Positions 24,696 to 33,758 of a stretch of DNA of 64,000 nucleotides are shown piece by piece. The notes below the pieces were generated by a model. It worked only from the letters and a program-made list of their open reading frames with translations, had not been told where the DNA came from and did no database searches. The translations under genes were made by a program, and so were the position numbers. Source of the stretch: Paenibacillus sp. JQZ6Y-1 (GTDB taxonomy: Bacteria; Bacillota; Bacilli; Paenibacillales; Paenibacillaceae). How positions within the stretch are numbered: position 1 is the stretch's first letter; each line of letters starts with the position of its first letter. The stretch spans positions 2,480,001-2,544,000 of the forward strand of contig NZ_JBFDUZ010000001.1 in NCBI RefSeq assembly GCF_040719145.1, read 5' to 3'.

Positions 24696-25637
24696 ATGAA
24701 AAACAAAACAGCAGCCTGCCTGCTGTTGTCGGTGCTTCTTTTGTCTGCATGCAGCAGTCAGGGCGCAAGCCAATCGACAGCAACCACGTCATCAGGCAGC
24801 GGTACTTCTACAACTGCCACCACTACAGAAAACAGTTCAGATAGTGGTGATACAACCACATCAACAAACGGGGAAACGGCTTCTACTGCAACCGAAAGTG
24901 GAGAAAGTTCCACTGCGGCGACGGGTACAACGGCAACTGGCGAGCAATCTGGTACCAGTAGCGAATCGACTACAGGTGAACAGGCGGAAGCACCTGCTAC
25001 GTACACGTATCATATGGACAAAAACTACAACATCATACCGAATGAGGAATCCAAGGAAACGCCGAAAAAAGTCGTTCTGCTGACATTTGACGATGGTCCG
25101 AAGGAAAAGGAAATGATCAACAGTATGATGGATACGCTGGATAAGCATAATGCCAAAGCGATCTTTTTCGTTAACGGCTACCGGATCAAAACGCATCCAG
25201 AATTGCTGAAGCTGATTCACGACCGCGGCGGTATCATCGGTAACCATACACAGGATCATATCGTGCTCAAAAATGAATCCAAAGCGAAGGTTACACAACA
25301 AATCGAGGATACTCAGAAGCTGATCGAAGATACGATCAATGAATCGCCACGCTTCCTGCGCGCTCCAAACGGTGCTACTAACGATACCGTGCATGCGCTC
25401 GCAGACAAGCATCATATGCTGTATATGAACTGGTCGGTTGGATCACTGGACTGGGTAAACCTGAAAGACCCGGATGCCGTCATTACCAATGTCATGGATC
25501 AACTGCACTCTGGCAGCATCATTCTGATGCACGAATTGCCGTGGACGGTGGAAGCATTGGATCGCCTGCTTACTAAACTAGAGCAAAAAGGCTACACCTT
25601 TGTTGATCCAAACAGCATCGAGCCTGAAGCACGCTAA
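24696..25637 (+). CDS. Lipoprotein polysaccharide deacetylase (NodB domain)
   Basis: This 313-aa predicted lipoprotein has a signal peptide ending in the lipobox LLSAC (~14-18). Residues ~20-105 are a Ser/Thr/Gly-rich linker, and ~120-305 form a NodB homology domain. Motif 1 is TFDDGP, motif 2 NHTQDH (H-x3-H metal ligands), motif 3 RAPNG (usually RxPY) and motif 5 LMHE. It probably deacetylates cell-wall peptidoglycan or a surface glycan on the outer face of the membrane. The ATG at 24696 gives a proper signal peptide; the ribosome-binding site is weak. It is monocistronic, with a terminator at 25781. Confidence 0.9.
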   Translation: MKNKTAACLLLSVLLLSACSSQGASQSTATTSSGSGTSTTATTTENSSDSGDTTTSTNGETASTATESGESSTAATGTTATGEQSGTSSESTTGEQAEAPATYTYHMDKNYNIIPNEESKETPKKVVLLTFDDGPKEKEMINSMMDTLDKHNAKAIFFVNGYRIKTHPELLKLIHDRGGIIGNHTQDHIVLKNESKAKVTQQIEDTQKLIEDTINESPRFLRAPNGATNDTVHALADKHHMLYMNWSVGSLDWVNLKDPDAVITNVMDQLHSGSIILMHELPWTVEALDRLLTKLEQKGYTFVDPNSIEPEAR

Positions 25638-25780
25638 GCAGTGAAACGGATACGTGTATAAACGATATATGTTTGTAGATTACGTCTGATAAATCTTGAG
25701 ACTATATCTGAGAATCTATACACTACATCTGAGAAGCGCAAAGCACATATTTTACTGCATATCGCACTATACGTACCCTA

Positions 25781-25807
25781 AGGAAGCCCATTGTGGCTTC
25801 CTTTTTT
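25781..25807 (+). terminator. Terminator after the deacetylase gene
   Basis: AGGAAGCC/GGCTTCCT stem with a 6-nt loop and a T6 run on the plus strand. Confidence 0.8.
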
Positions 25808-25888
25808 GCTAGGAAACAAAAGCAAATCTCATCTTAACGGGTCAAAGAATCGTATGCAGTGCTCTATACCTTATACTACATACTACGC

Positions 25889-25928
25889 AAAAAAAGCAGC
25901 TTCGGATGAGTATACCGAAGCTGCTTTT
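25889..25928 (-). terminator. Terminator after the 25956-26923 gene pair (probably bidirectional)
   Basis: AAAGCAGCTTCGG/CCGAAGCTGCTTT perfect stem with A- and T-runs on both sides, 28 nt past the small membrane protein stop. Confidence 0.8.
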
Positions 25929-25955
25929 GATTGGCGATGTGGTGGCATGTGACTA

Positions 25956-26333
25956 TTAAGTGATCAATTGCTTGAGCCAGCTCCATGTTAATGTAAAGCC
26001 GGACAACTGGAAACCCCACCAGAGCAGCATGCTAGTTAATACGACAAACATAAAAATCAGATAGCCGTAGAAAAACTTAGCAAGCTTGATCTTACGTGAT
26101 GGATAGATTGTACTCCGAGGCGCATATTCCTTTTCCTCGTCTTCTTCCTCTTCCCCATCGACGTCCTGCTCTAGCACTTGCCCATCGACCAATGCAGGCT
26201 GATATGCTGCCTGTCTTACCGTCCGTGAAGATCGCTTGCTGCGACCACCCGGCATTTTAATACGTCCACTTGTAAGGATGCCTTCATCTCGATTACTGCC
26301 ATAGCGTTTCAACCGGCTTAGACGTTCGCTCAT
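25956..26333 (-). CDS. Small single-span membrane protein, unknown
   Basis: This 125-aa protein is not recognised. The N-terminal 60% is charged and probably disordered: a basic part (RSKRSSRTVRQ) then an acidic run of Glu and Asp (~58-68). Next come a KIKLAKFF basic segment and one strong membrane helix (~88-110, FYGYLIFMFVVLTSMLLWWGF). The short C-terminus would be outside. The start overlaps the stop of the CPBP protease gene by 4 nt (ATGA), so the two are translationally coupled and may function together. Confidence 0.75.
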   Translation of the reverse strand: MSERLSRLKRYGSNRDEGILTSGRIKMPGGRSKRSSRTVRQAAYQPALVDGQVLEQDVDGEEEEDEEKEYAPRSTIYPSRKIKLAKFFYGYLIFMFVVLTSMLLWWGFQLSGFTLTWSWLKQLIT

Positions 26334-26923
26334 TTTTCCCTCCGCAACGAAATAATCAGACCGGATATCAGGTCAATCATAAAATGACATAAAATTGGTG
26401 CCCATAATGTACCGGATTCAATATAAATATACCCAAGAGCGTAGCTACTGACAAACACCCAGCCCGTAGGAATCCAATGTCGCAGATAACGAAAGTGAAT
26501 CGCAGCGAAAATAATGCTTGTCCAGTATGGTCCGAAAGCGTATTGCAGCGCTCCACGGAACAATAATTCTTCACAAACGCCAACGATCAGCGTAATGATT
26601 ATAATATGCCAAATCGGACGATTTTTGAAAATTAATTCGTTAATACCACCATCGTCCATACTATTGTCTGGCACTACTCTAGAGATGAACAAATCAACCA
26701 CCAGCATTGCTGCCGCCAGCCCCAACCCCCACCATACAAAGTGCAAATCCGTTGGTAGCTTGAGCAGGGTGAGTGGATTACGTCCCTGCAACCAAATCCA
26801 GATCAATCCAACGATTAAAGTTAATCCCTGTGTCAAATATAAGTTGGCAAGCAAAAGCCGATCTGTCAATTGCTCCGGCTTGACGCGCTGCAACTTGAAT
26901 GAGCGAAGCTTCTTCTTTTTCAT
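26330..26923 (-). CDS. CPBP-family intramembrane metalloprotease
   Basis: This 197-aa membrane protein has about six hydrophobic segments and the CPBP (CAAX protease/bacteriocin-processing) motifs: EELLFRG (EExxxR), FAAIHF (FxxxH) and CHFMID (HxxxB), in order. In B. subtilis the syntenic gene is ypbD. These proteases may process peptides or act in stress responses, but the substrate here is unknown. The ATG at 26921-26923 is 8 nt from AAGGA; the in-frame GTG two codons upstream is too close. Confidence 0.9.
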   Translation of the reverse strand: MKKKKLRSFKLQRVKPEQLTDRLLLANLYLTQGLTLIVGLIWIWLQGRNPLTLLKLPTDLHFVWWGLGLAAAMLVVDLFISRVVPDNSMDDGGINELIFKNRPIWHIIIITLIVGVCEELLFRGALQYAFGPYWTSIIFAAIHFRYLRHWIPTGWVFVSSYALGYIYIESGTLWAPILCHFMIDLISGLIISLRREK

Positions 26924-27218
26924 AGTCACGATCCTTTGATGGTTACAGTCATCGGGTAGATAATAAGCATTTGGAATACGTATTATAGCATGGCGAACGA
27001 AGATGACATAGCTGTCGTTTGCAATTCATTCGGAATGCCCATGTTGCTTGTTCCAAACCAACACCGATATACCTATTTTTTGTAGTTCATTTCAAATTTT
27101 GCTTGTTTTGATTGTATTATCGCATAGTTGTGCGCTACAATAAAAGCCGAGTGATCATAACACGTATATTTCAGACCTATTCATCTTGAATATTCGTGTT
27201 TTGATTTGAAAATGGTTA

Positions 27219-27247
27219 TTGACATGGCATGTAACCCATGTTACATT
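27219..27247 (+). promoter_or_regulatory. serA promoter with overlapping palindromic operator
   Basis: TTGACA (27219-27224) and TACATT (27242-27247) are separated by 17 bp. A perfect palindrome ATGTAAC-CCAT-GTTACAT (27229-27246) fills the spacer and most of the -10 box, suggesting repressor control of initiation in addition to the T-box. The binding protein is not identifiable. Confidence 0.6.
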
Positions 27248-27261
27248 ATGAAACAATTAAA

Positions 27262-27545
27262 TCATTGAGAACGCCAATGAAGGAGAAAAGCTTCGGATCA
27301 GGTTTTCAGAGAGCCGGTGGTTGGTGCAAACCGGTAAACCGATTGATGCTTTGAGCGCTCCCGAGTCACTGTATTGAACATCGAAGTAGGTACAGTCGGA
27401 TGATCCCGTTAGCGATCCGGTCAAGATTCACTTGACCATAAGGCTGACCCTCGCGAGAGGACAGCGAATTAGGGTGGTACCACGACAGCTCTCGTCCCTT
27501 TGCTACAGTTTGCAATTGTAGTTTGGAGATGAGCGCTTTTTTTGT
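27262..27545 (+). ncRNA. T-box leader upstream of serA
   Basis: The leader carries the T-box sequence AGGGTGGTACCACG at about 27471-27484, the AGAGAGCCGGTGG distal stem I element, and ends in a GC-rich stem followed by CGCTTTTTTT (27534-27543). T-boxes sense uncharged tRNA and prevent termination. Because serA lies downstream, the cognate tRNA is presumably tRNA-Ser. I could not place the specifier codon with confidence; candidates are AGC or UCC in GAGCGCTCCCGAG near 27353-27365. Confidence 0.92.
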
Positions 27546-27807
27546 ATGATTTTTGCTTTTATGCGTTACTGCGTTTATTCGCTAACAACGTGTAGTTAAT
27601 GTAATCCATGACCCGCGTAAACGCTGCGCAAACTATGATCTTCCATACTGGAACAGACTCATCCGAAATATTGACATTTCGCCGCTGCGTGTCAGCGCTG
27701 GCGACAGAGGCAAATGTTTATATAAATTATGCTGTACCCTTGCAAGTTCACTCACGATGATTACGAATGTTGAAAACGAATGACCATTCTAGAGGAGGAA
27801 CAATACA

Positions 27808-29400
27808 ATGTTTAAGGTACTGGTATCCGATCCGATCAGCGATCTGGGAATTCAACAGCTGGTGGATGCAACTGATATTACGGTGGAAAAGAAAACAGGT
27901 TTGAGCGAAGATGAACTGATTGCCATTATCGGCGAATACGATGCCCTGCTGGTACGCAGCCAAACAACGGTAACAGCTCGTATTATGGAAGCTGCAACAA
28001 ACTTGAAAGTGGTTGGACGTGCCGGTGTCGGCGTTGACAATATTGATCTGGAAGCGGCAACGCAGCGTGGGATTATCGTAATCAATGCTCCAGATGGCAA
28101 TACGATTACGACGTGTGAGCATACCTTTGCCATGATGATGGCGCTTGCCCGTCATATTCCACAAGCATATGCCAAAACGATCAACGGTACATGGGATCGT
28201 AAATCGTTCCTCGGCGTTGAGCTGCGCAACAAAACACTGGGCGTACTCGGTATGGGTCGCATCGGTAGTGAAGTGGCAAAACGTGCCAAAGCGTTTGGCA
28301 TGGACATTCTCGGCTACGATCCGTTCCTGACTCAAGAACGCGCAGAAAAAATGGGCATCAAGCTGGCAAGTGTAGATGACATTTTGCAAAACGCCGACTT
28401 TATGACTGTGCATACGCCACTGACACCAGAAACGAAGCATATGATCTCCACTGCTCAATTTGCCATTATGAAAAAAGGAATGCGTATCGTGAACTGCGCA
28501 CGTGGCGGCGTGATCGACGAGTTGGCGCTGGTGCAAGCGATCGAAGACGGTATCGTTGCCGGTGCAGCCTTTGACGTATTTGAAAGCGAGCCTCCACAGG
28601 CAGATCATCCATTCCTGAACAATCCACACATCATCGTAACGCCTCACTTGGGCGCTTCGACCGTGGAAGCACAGGAGAATGTGGCAATTGACGTGTCTGA
28701 GCAAGTACTGCATATTTTGCGCGATGAGCCGTTTAAAAATGCTGTAAATATGCCGCCAGTGGCTGCCAGCGTGATGAACAAATTGCAGCCATACTTTAGC
28801 CTTGGTGAGAAACTTGGCAGCTTTGCCGCTCAAATCTCGGTGCAAGCAATTCAAGAAATTCGCATTGAATATGCGGGCGAATTGTCCGAAGTGGATACGC
28901 AGCAGCTGACACGTTATATTTTGAAAGGCATTCTTGCTCGTCATCTCGGTTCGGAAGCAAATATCGTCAACTCGCTGCATCTGGCGAAAATCCGCGATCT
29001 GAACGTAGTCGTGACTAGTTCGCCATCGACACGCGGCTTTACCAACCTGATTACTGTAAGTTTGCAAGGTCAGGATGGTACAAGCCAGCAGGTTGCTGGT
29101 ACGCTGCTGAGCGGTTACGGTGAGCGCATTGTACGCATTAACGGCTACTCGGTGGACGTTCTGCCAGCAGGTCACCAGATTCTCGTTTCCCATACAGATA
29201 AACCGGGCATTATCGGTAATGTCGGCTCCCTGCTCGGTCAAAAGGATGTCAATATCGCCTCCATGCAGGTTGGACGGAAAAATGAAGGCGGCGAAGCGAT
29301 CATGATTTTGACCGTGGACAAGGATGTACCGAAGGAAGTTCTGCTTGGCTTGGTAGAACTGCCGAATCTCAATACGGCGCAGGAAGTTGTGCTGGTATAA
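27808..29400 (+). CDS. serA: D-3-phosphoglycerate dehydrogenase
   Basis: SerA (530 aa) oxidises 3-phosphoglycerate, the first step of serine synthesis. The NAD-binding motif [17 protein letters not shown] lies near residue 147, followed by catalytic Arg in CARGGVIDE (~230), Glu in FESEPP (~260) and His in TPHLGAST (~282). Residues ~320-450 are the ASB domain of long-type enzymes. The C-terminal ACT domain ([16 protein letters not shown] onward) allows serine feedback. AGAGGAGG precedes the ATG at 9 nt. It is monocistronic, with T-box control upstream and a strong terminator downstream. Confidence 0.97.
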   Translation: MFKVLVSDPISDLGIQQLVDATDITVEKKTGLSEDELIAIIGEYDALLVRSQTTVTARIMEAATNLKVVGRAGVGVDNIDLEAATQRGIIVINAPDGNTITTCEHTFAMMMALARHIPQAYAKTINGTWDRKSFLGVELRNKTLGVLGMGRIGSEVAKRAKAFGMDILGYDPFLTQERAEKMGIKLASVDDILQNADFMTVHTPLTPETKHMISTAQFAIMKKGMRIVNCARGGVIDELALVQAIEDGIVAGAAFDVFESEPPQADHPFLNNPHIIVTPHLGASTVEAQENVAIDVSEQVLHILRDEPFKNAVNMPPVAASVMNKLQPYFSLGEKLGSFAAQISVQAIQEIRIEYAGELSEVDTQQLTRYILKGILARHLGSEANIVNSLHLAKIRDLNVVVTSSPSTRGFTNLITVSLQGQDGTSQQVAGTLLSGYGERIVRINGYSVDVLPAGHQILVSHTDKPGIIGNVGSLLGQKDVNIASMQVGRKNEGGEAIMILTVDKDVPKEVLLGLVELPNLNTAQEVVLV

Positions 29401-29421
29401 CGGATTGCCTATTGGTAAAAG

Positions 29422-29469
29422 AAAAGCAGCAACGCTCACCGTTTCCCGGTAGTCGTTGCTGCTTTTTTT
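29422..29469 (+). terminator. serA terminator
   Basis: AAAGCAGCAACG/CGTTGCTGCTTT perfect stem, 20-nt loop and T7 run. Confidence 0.85.
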
Positions 29470-29488
29470 GTTAAGCATTTGTTGTGAT

Positions 29489-29704
29489 CTATTGATCATT
29501 TCTAAAAAAATCATATGCTATAAAACGATCAAACACAGTCGTAATGATAAATGCCCCAATCAGGATTAAGGAAAATATGCCAAATGGGTAGTTGGATAAT
29601 GCATTTCCGAATAGATCATTTGCGAATTGATACGCGAATATAAGATAGACGGCGGCGATTATGCGACCGGTTATATTGGTCTTGTATTTACGTTTTGCCA
29701 TCAT
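29489..29704 (-). CDS. Small two-span membrane protein, unknown
   Basis: This 71-aa protein is not recognised. A basic N-terminus (AKRKYKTNITGR) is followed by two hydrophobic segments (~14-34 and ~40-58) and a charged tail ending FFRNDQ. Two adjacent ATGs (29704, 29701) follow GGGGGA at 5 and 8 nt. It lies alone between serA and a DUF3592-like gene, convergent with serA. Confidence 0.6.
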   Translation of the reverse strand: MMAKRKYKTNITGRIIAAVYLIFAYQFANDLFGNALSNYPFGIFSLILIGAFIITTVFDRFIAYDFFRNDQ

Positions 29705-30069
29705 GATGTTCCCCCATTCGTTATGTAGTTGGTTCAGTTTAAAGGAATCTTCGTAGCGCATGATTGTACAAAGTATCATCCTTACTTCTACTAGACTGTA
29801 CATCTTGTTTTGAATTGATTACCTATACACTCCTACACTAAATATAACCATTACTATCCTTTATATCCTTTTTTTACGTAATAGTTACGACGTATGATTC
29901 AACTTTTTGTACGATAGAATGAATAGCATCGGTTGTAGATTATAATGAAATAACAGTATTTATATAGTCAGATAGTAGTTTATACTTAATATAAGCAAAT
30001 GAATACGATAGCAAATAAGCAAGCATGTAGAGATTCATTTTAATTTTACATACTAGGAGTTTTGGAACA
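29705..30069. other. AT-rich intergenic region, nothing recognised
   Basis: 365 bp that is clearly more AT-rich than the surroundings. It must hold the divergent promoters for the two flanking small genes, but no operator, RNA motif or repeat was identified. Confidence 0.5.
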
Positions 30070-30543
30070 ATGTCGATTGATTTTACTATGTATTGGTTTC
30101 ATCTTGAATCCCCGTTACTAGCACCTTTTTTTGCGCTTTTGGGAATGTTGATGCTTTATTTGTCCTTTCGTTTGATTCAAAAGCATCGTTATCGCAAAAA
30201 ACATTGGATTCTTACAAAAGGCGAGGTTATAGATGCGCATATCGATATCGATGTAGATATTACGCCATTTGATCGGGATGATCTCGTAGATACACAATAT
30301 ACACGAGAACTCAAAATCCGATTTTATACAAATTCCGGTCAAGAAATTCAATTCTGGAATCCATATAGTAGCAACCTTTCCTTTCAACGTCTTGGCAAAA
30401 AGATGAATATTCTATACAACCCCCAACGTCCACAGCAAGCCGTTATCGCCAGTGGAGTCAACGGGGCAGGCTGTCTCACTGCTATGCTTGTTTTTATGAG
30501 CATTGCTTTTATATTAGGCGGTATGATGGGAATGGTTTTATGA
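30070..30543 (+). CDS. DUF3592-like membrane protein
   Basis: This 157-aa protein has a hydrophobic N-terminal segment (~17-37), a soluble middle domain (~48-125) with WILTKGEVIDAHIDI, YTRELKIRFYTNSGQEIQF and KKMNILYNPQRPQQAVI, and a C-terminal membrane helix (~133-157). This pattern of TM, a beta-rich domain ending in vxYnPxnPxxA, then TM is that of DUF3592 proteins, whose function is unknown. AGGAG lies 10 nt before the ATG. A bidirectional terminator follows. Confidence 0.7.
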   Translation: MSIDFTMYWFHLESPLLAPFFALLGMLMLYLSFRLIQKHRYRKKHWILTKGEVIDAHIDIDVDITPFDRDDLVDTQYTRELKIRFYTNSGQEIQFWNPYSSNLSFQRLGKKMNILYNPQRPQQAVIASGVNGAGCLTAMLVFMSIAFILGGMMGMVL

Positions 30544-30562
30544 ACATTAGAACAGAATAAAT

Positions 30563-30600
30563 AAAAAGTCTCTGCCCTTTGCATAGGACAGAGACTTTTT
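30563..30600. terminator. Bidirectional terminator between the DUF3592 gene and resE
   Basis: AAAAAGTCTCTG/CAGAGACTTTTT stem with flanking A and T runs, lying between convergent genes. Confidence 0.85.
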
Positions 30601-30618
30601 GTGATGCTTCCATACTTG

Positions 30619-32046
30619 TTATGATGATACACGCTCGGTATGACGTAGCGGCAGCAGTAAGGTAAAAGTGGTACCTTTGCCCACTTCACTATCCGCGCTA
30701 ATCGTACCATGATGCGCTTCAATAATATTACGCACAATCGCCAATCCAAGCCCAGTACCGCCAGATTCACCACGCACGCGTGCTTTGTCAGCTTTGTAAA
30801 AGCGTTCAAAGATATGCGGTAGATCTTCCTGCGGAATGCCTGCGCCGGTATCGGTAAAGGTCACCTCGACCTGCTCACCTTTTAGCATCGCTTGTACTTG
30901 GACATGTCCGCCCGACGGTGTATGACGGAAGGCGTTATCAAGCAGATTGGTAAATACCTGCTCCAATCGGTCTGTATCCGCCTCTACTACCAGTAGCGGT
31001 GGCTGACAGATGACATCTAACTTCAAGTCGCGCTCTTTAGCACGGACAGAGAATTTGCGATCCATGCGGTCCATTAGTTCATTCAGCTGCATTTCATCAA
31101 AGCCCATATCCATATGACCAGCTTCCATACGCGACAGATCGAGCAAATCCTGTACCAATCGGCTCATGCGCAGCGATTCCTCATAAATGACCTGTACCAG
31201 CTCGTCCGTCTCTTCCTTGGACGAAGCCATGCCATCAAGGAGCGCTTCACTGTAACCCTGAATCATTTGCAGCGGCGTACGAATCTCGTGTGACGCATTG
31301 GCAACAAAGTCACGCAGCATCTTCTCCGCTCGCACATCCTCAGTTACATTGCGCAGCACCGATACGGTGCCATGTACATCCTCACCGGAATAAAGTGGCG
31401 TCATATTGACCGCCCATACCTGCTGCTTCACATGAATATTGGAGCTTTCCTCCTGCCGTTCGCGAATCACACGCTCAAACATCGGGTACAGCGGCTGCGG
31501 CACACGCGATGCAGCTGTGCCTTCGCTACTGCCGTTCTGCTCCCAGCCGGTTTTGTGCCAGCTGTCCATGATCATCTCGCCCAGTGGATTATGCAGAATC
31601 ATATTGCCCTGCTTGTCAAAGGTGATCACCGCGTCGCCCATACTGCGCAGCACGCTTGCCATCTGTTCCTTTTCCAATTGCAGGCTCTGGATATTCTTTT
31701 CCAATTCCTCTGCCATATGGTTGAAGGCACTTGCCAGCTGTCCAATCTCATCGCTGGTGCGCAGATCGAGACGCGTATTGTACTTTCCTTTCCGAATCCC
31801 ATCGGTCGCCTGAATCAGCTGCTGCATCGGCTGTGTAATCTTAGTCAGCAAAAACAAGGCAAAAAACGTCGTCATCGTAAATCCGATAATCGACACATAC
31901 GTAAACAGACGCTTGATTGCATCCGAATTGGTAAAGTTGGTATCAATGTACGGCAATAGAAACAATCCGAGCGTCAGCAGTACACACGCCACCAGACCGC
32001 TGATCGTCAGCCATAGTTTCCCGACAAGCGTTCTCCAGAAATCCAC
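30619..32046 (-). CDS. resE: Sensor histidine kinase ResE-like, reduced sensor region
   Basis: This 475-aa membrane kinase pairs with ResD. Two TM helices (~10-31 and ~50-69) are separated by only ~18 residues, so it lacks the large extracytoplasmic domain of B. subtilis ResE (589 aa). HAMP (~70-122), PAS (~135-240), HisKA with ASHEIRTPLQ (~250) and HATPase with NLLDNAFRHT, DTGAGIP and GTGLGLAIV follow. ResDE-type systems respond to oxygen limitation and nitric oxide; the cue must be read by the HAMP/PAS part. The start is GTG directly abutting the resD stop. Confidence 0.9.
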   Translation of the reverse strand: MDFWRTLVGKLWLTISGLVACVLLTLGLFLLPYIDTNFTNSDAIKRLFTYVSIIGFTMTTFFALFLLTKITQPMQQLIQATDGIRKGKYNTRLDLRTSDEIGQLASAFNHMAEELEKNIQSLQLEKEQMASVLRSMGDAVITFDKQGNMILHNPLGEMIMDSWHKTGWEQNGSSEGTAASRVPQPLYPMFERVIRERQEESSNIHVKQQVWAVNMTPLYSGEDVHGTVSVLRNVTEDVRAEKMLRDFVANASHEIRTPLQMIQGYSEALLDGMASSKEETDELVQVIYEESLRMSRLVQDLLDLSRMEAGHMDMGFDEMQLNELMDRMDRKFSVRAKERDLKLDVICQPPLLVVEADTDRLEQVFTNLLDNAFRHTPSGGHVQVQAMLKGEQVEVTFTDTGAGIPQEDLPHIFERFYKADKARVRGESGGTGLGLAIVRNIIEAHHGTISADSEVGKGTTFTLLLPLRHTERVSS

Positions 32047-32763
32047 TTACTTGGGTACCTCAAGCTTGTAGCCTACACCCCAGACGGTGGTAATCATGGC
32101 GGCAGAGTCAGGAGATACTTTATTCAATTTTTCACGCAGACGCTTCACATGGGTATCCACGGTACGCAGATCGCCGAAAAATTCATAATTCCATACATCC
32201 TTCAGCAATTCCTCACGGGAAAACACTTTGTCTGGAGAGGTTGCCAAGAAATGCAGCAGTTCATATTCCTTCGGTGTCAAGCTGATCTCATAACCGCTTG
32301 CCGTTACACGGTGCGCATCATGCTCAATCACCAGATTCGGGAATACGATATTGTTGCTGGAATTGGTCTCCTGCGACAGATACGCGGTTGCTGACGAACG
32401 ACGCATGATCGCTTTCACTCGGTAAATGACTTCACGCGGACTGAACGGCTTGACCACATAGTCATCCGCACCGACTTCAAAGCCCTGTACGCGGTTGACC
32501 TCTTCGCCCTTGGCAGTCAGCATCAGTACCGGTGTCGATTTGGACTGACGCAGACGGTTACACACTTCGATCCCGTCAATACCCGGCAGCATCAAATCCA
32601 GCATAATCAGACCATAGTCCTCGGCAAGCGCTTTGCGCAGCGCTGTTTCGCCGTCTTCCGCCTCTTCGATTTCATAGCCTTCCTTTTCCAGATACATGCG
32701 CAGCAGACGGCGAATACGCTCTTCGTCATCTACTACCAGAATACGATTCATTGGTTCACTCAT
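32047..32763 (-). CDS. resD: Response regulator ResD
   Basis: ResD (238 aa, OmpR/PhoB class) has a receiver domain (~6-120) with the acidic pair DDEE, phosphorylation Asp in MLDLMLPG and Lys in VVKPFSP, and a winged-helix DNA-binding domain (~140-236). SLTPKEYELLHFLA and YEFFGDLRTVDTHVKRLREKLNKVSP are almost identical to B. subtilis ResD as I recall it, so the assignment is firm. It controls anaerobic and respiratory genes in that species. It is followed without gap by resE; rluB lies 75 nt upstream, with resABC absent between them. Confidence 0.95.
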   Translation of the reverse strand: MSEPMNRILVVDDEERIRRLLRMYLEKEGYEIEEAEDGETALRKALAEDYGLIMLDLMLPGIDGIEVCNRLRQSKSTPVLMLTAKGEEVNRVQGFEVGADDYVVKPFSPREVIYRVKAIMRRSSATAYLSQETNSSNNIVFPNLVIEHDAHRVTASGYEISLTPKEYELLHFLATSPDKVFSREELLKDVWNYEFFGDLRTVDTHVKRLREKLNKVSPDSAAMITTVWGVGYKLEVPK

Positions 32764-32838
32764 TCCCTAATGCCCCCTAGCTGTGCGACGGAATATTCCA
32801 TAGTTATGGTAAAACAGAGATCGTTCGGTAAGACTGTA

Positions 32839-33558
32839 TTACTTGCTTCCTTTTTGCAATTGGTCGATCTCCTGCTTGGTCAGCGGGCGATAAATACCGC
32901 GCTTCAGGTTGCCGATCAGCAATTCGCCAAAGGAAATGCGTTTCAGACGGATAACTTTATGCGATAGCGCTTCAAACATGCGACGAATCTGACGGTTTCT
33001 ACCTTCATAGATCGTTACACGAATGGTCGCCTGCTTTTTATCAGTATCCACATCATAATATTCCGCTTCAGCGGGCTGGGTCATGCCATCTTCCAGCTTG
33101 ATACCCTGACGGAATTTCTCCAGTGCTTCGCCGTGTGGTACACCCTCAACGGTAACCAGATATGTTTTGGGTACGTGGTGTTTCGGATGGGTTAGGAAAT
33201 TTGCCAATTCGCCATCATTGGTCATAATCAGCAAGCCTTCCGAGTCATAATCCAAACGGCCGACCGGATACACGCGTTCTTTGACACCGTCCATATAATT
33301 CTGTACGGTTTTACGTCCTTCTGGATCAGAAGCGCTTGTAATAACCCCTTTGGGTTTATTCAGCATATAGTATACTTTTTTCTCGGCCGCGATGGAGCGT
33401 CCGTTCACCGTAATCTCATCGACAGTTGGGTCGGCTTTTGTTCCAAGCTCCGTGACCACTTCTCCATTGACGGTTACTTTTCCCGCCAGAATCAATTCTT
33501 CACTTTTACGACGCGAAGCGATCCCTGCCTGAGCCAATATTTTTTGCAATCGTTCCAT
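32839..33558 (-). CDS. rluB: Pseudouridine synthase RluB (RsuA family)
   Basis: This is a 239-aa RNA pseudouridine synthase with an N-terminal S4 domain (~1-60, MERLQKILAQAGIASRR) and a catalytic domain containing YPVGRLDYDSEGLLI (catalytic Asp) and GRNRQIRRMFEALSHKVIRLKR. RluB modifies 23S rRNA near the peptidyl transferase centre. The ATG at 33556-33558 is chosen, with GAGGTGA 10 nt upstream. In B. subtilis rluB follows dacB-spmA-spmB and precedes resABCDE; here the upstream neighbours are unrelated. Confidence 0.94.
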   Translation of the reverse strand: MERLQKILAQAGIASRRKSEELILAGKVTVNGEVVTELGTKADPTVDEITVNGRSIAAEKKVYYMLNKPKGVITSASDPEGRKTVQNYMDGVKERVYPVGRLDYDSEGLLIMTNDGELANFLTHPKHHVPKTYLVTVEGVPHGEALEKFRQGIKLEDGMTQPAEAEYYDVDTDKKQATIRVTIYEGRNRQIRRMFEALSHKVIRLKRISFGELLIGNLKRGIYRPLTKQEIDQLQKGSK

Positions 33559-33687
33559 AATAGTCAATTCACCTCACACTAATGATACTCATACGCGAAC
33601 AAAATCACAAGACAGTATGCAAATTCGCAAGATAAGCAATTTGCGATATACATTGTAATATCTTCGTAAATTTCAATAACTAGAAAA

Positions 33688-33734
33688 ATAACCTATGGAC
33701 AAAACCCCTCATCGAAGTTTCATCTATAGGTTAT
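33688..33734. terminator. Hairpin between rluB and the lipoprotein gene
   Basis: ATAACCTAT/ATAGGTTAT 9-bp stem with a 29-nt loop that can pair partially, 25 nt past the lipoprotein stop. The minus-strand side is followed by TTTTTCTAG, consistent with a terminator for that gene. Confidence 0.6.
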
Positions 33735-33758
33735 AAATGAATGAAAAGTCACTGCTTG

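Noticed and set aside
27748-29514. 588-codon open frame on the minus strand, antisense to serA
   Set aside because: It lies entirely across the intact serA gene, its product is Cys/His/Phe-rich with no family resemblance, and it has no ribosome-binding site. Antisense openness follows from serA codon usage.
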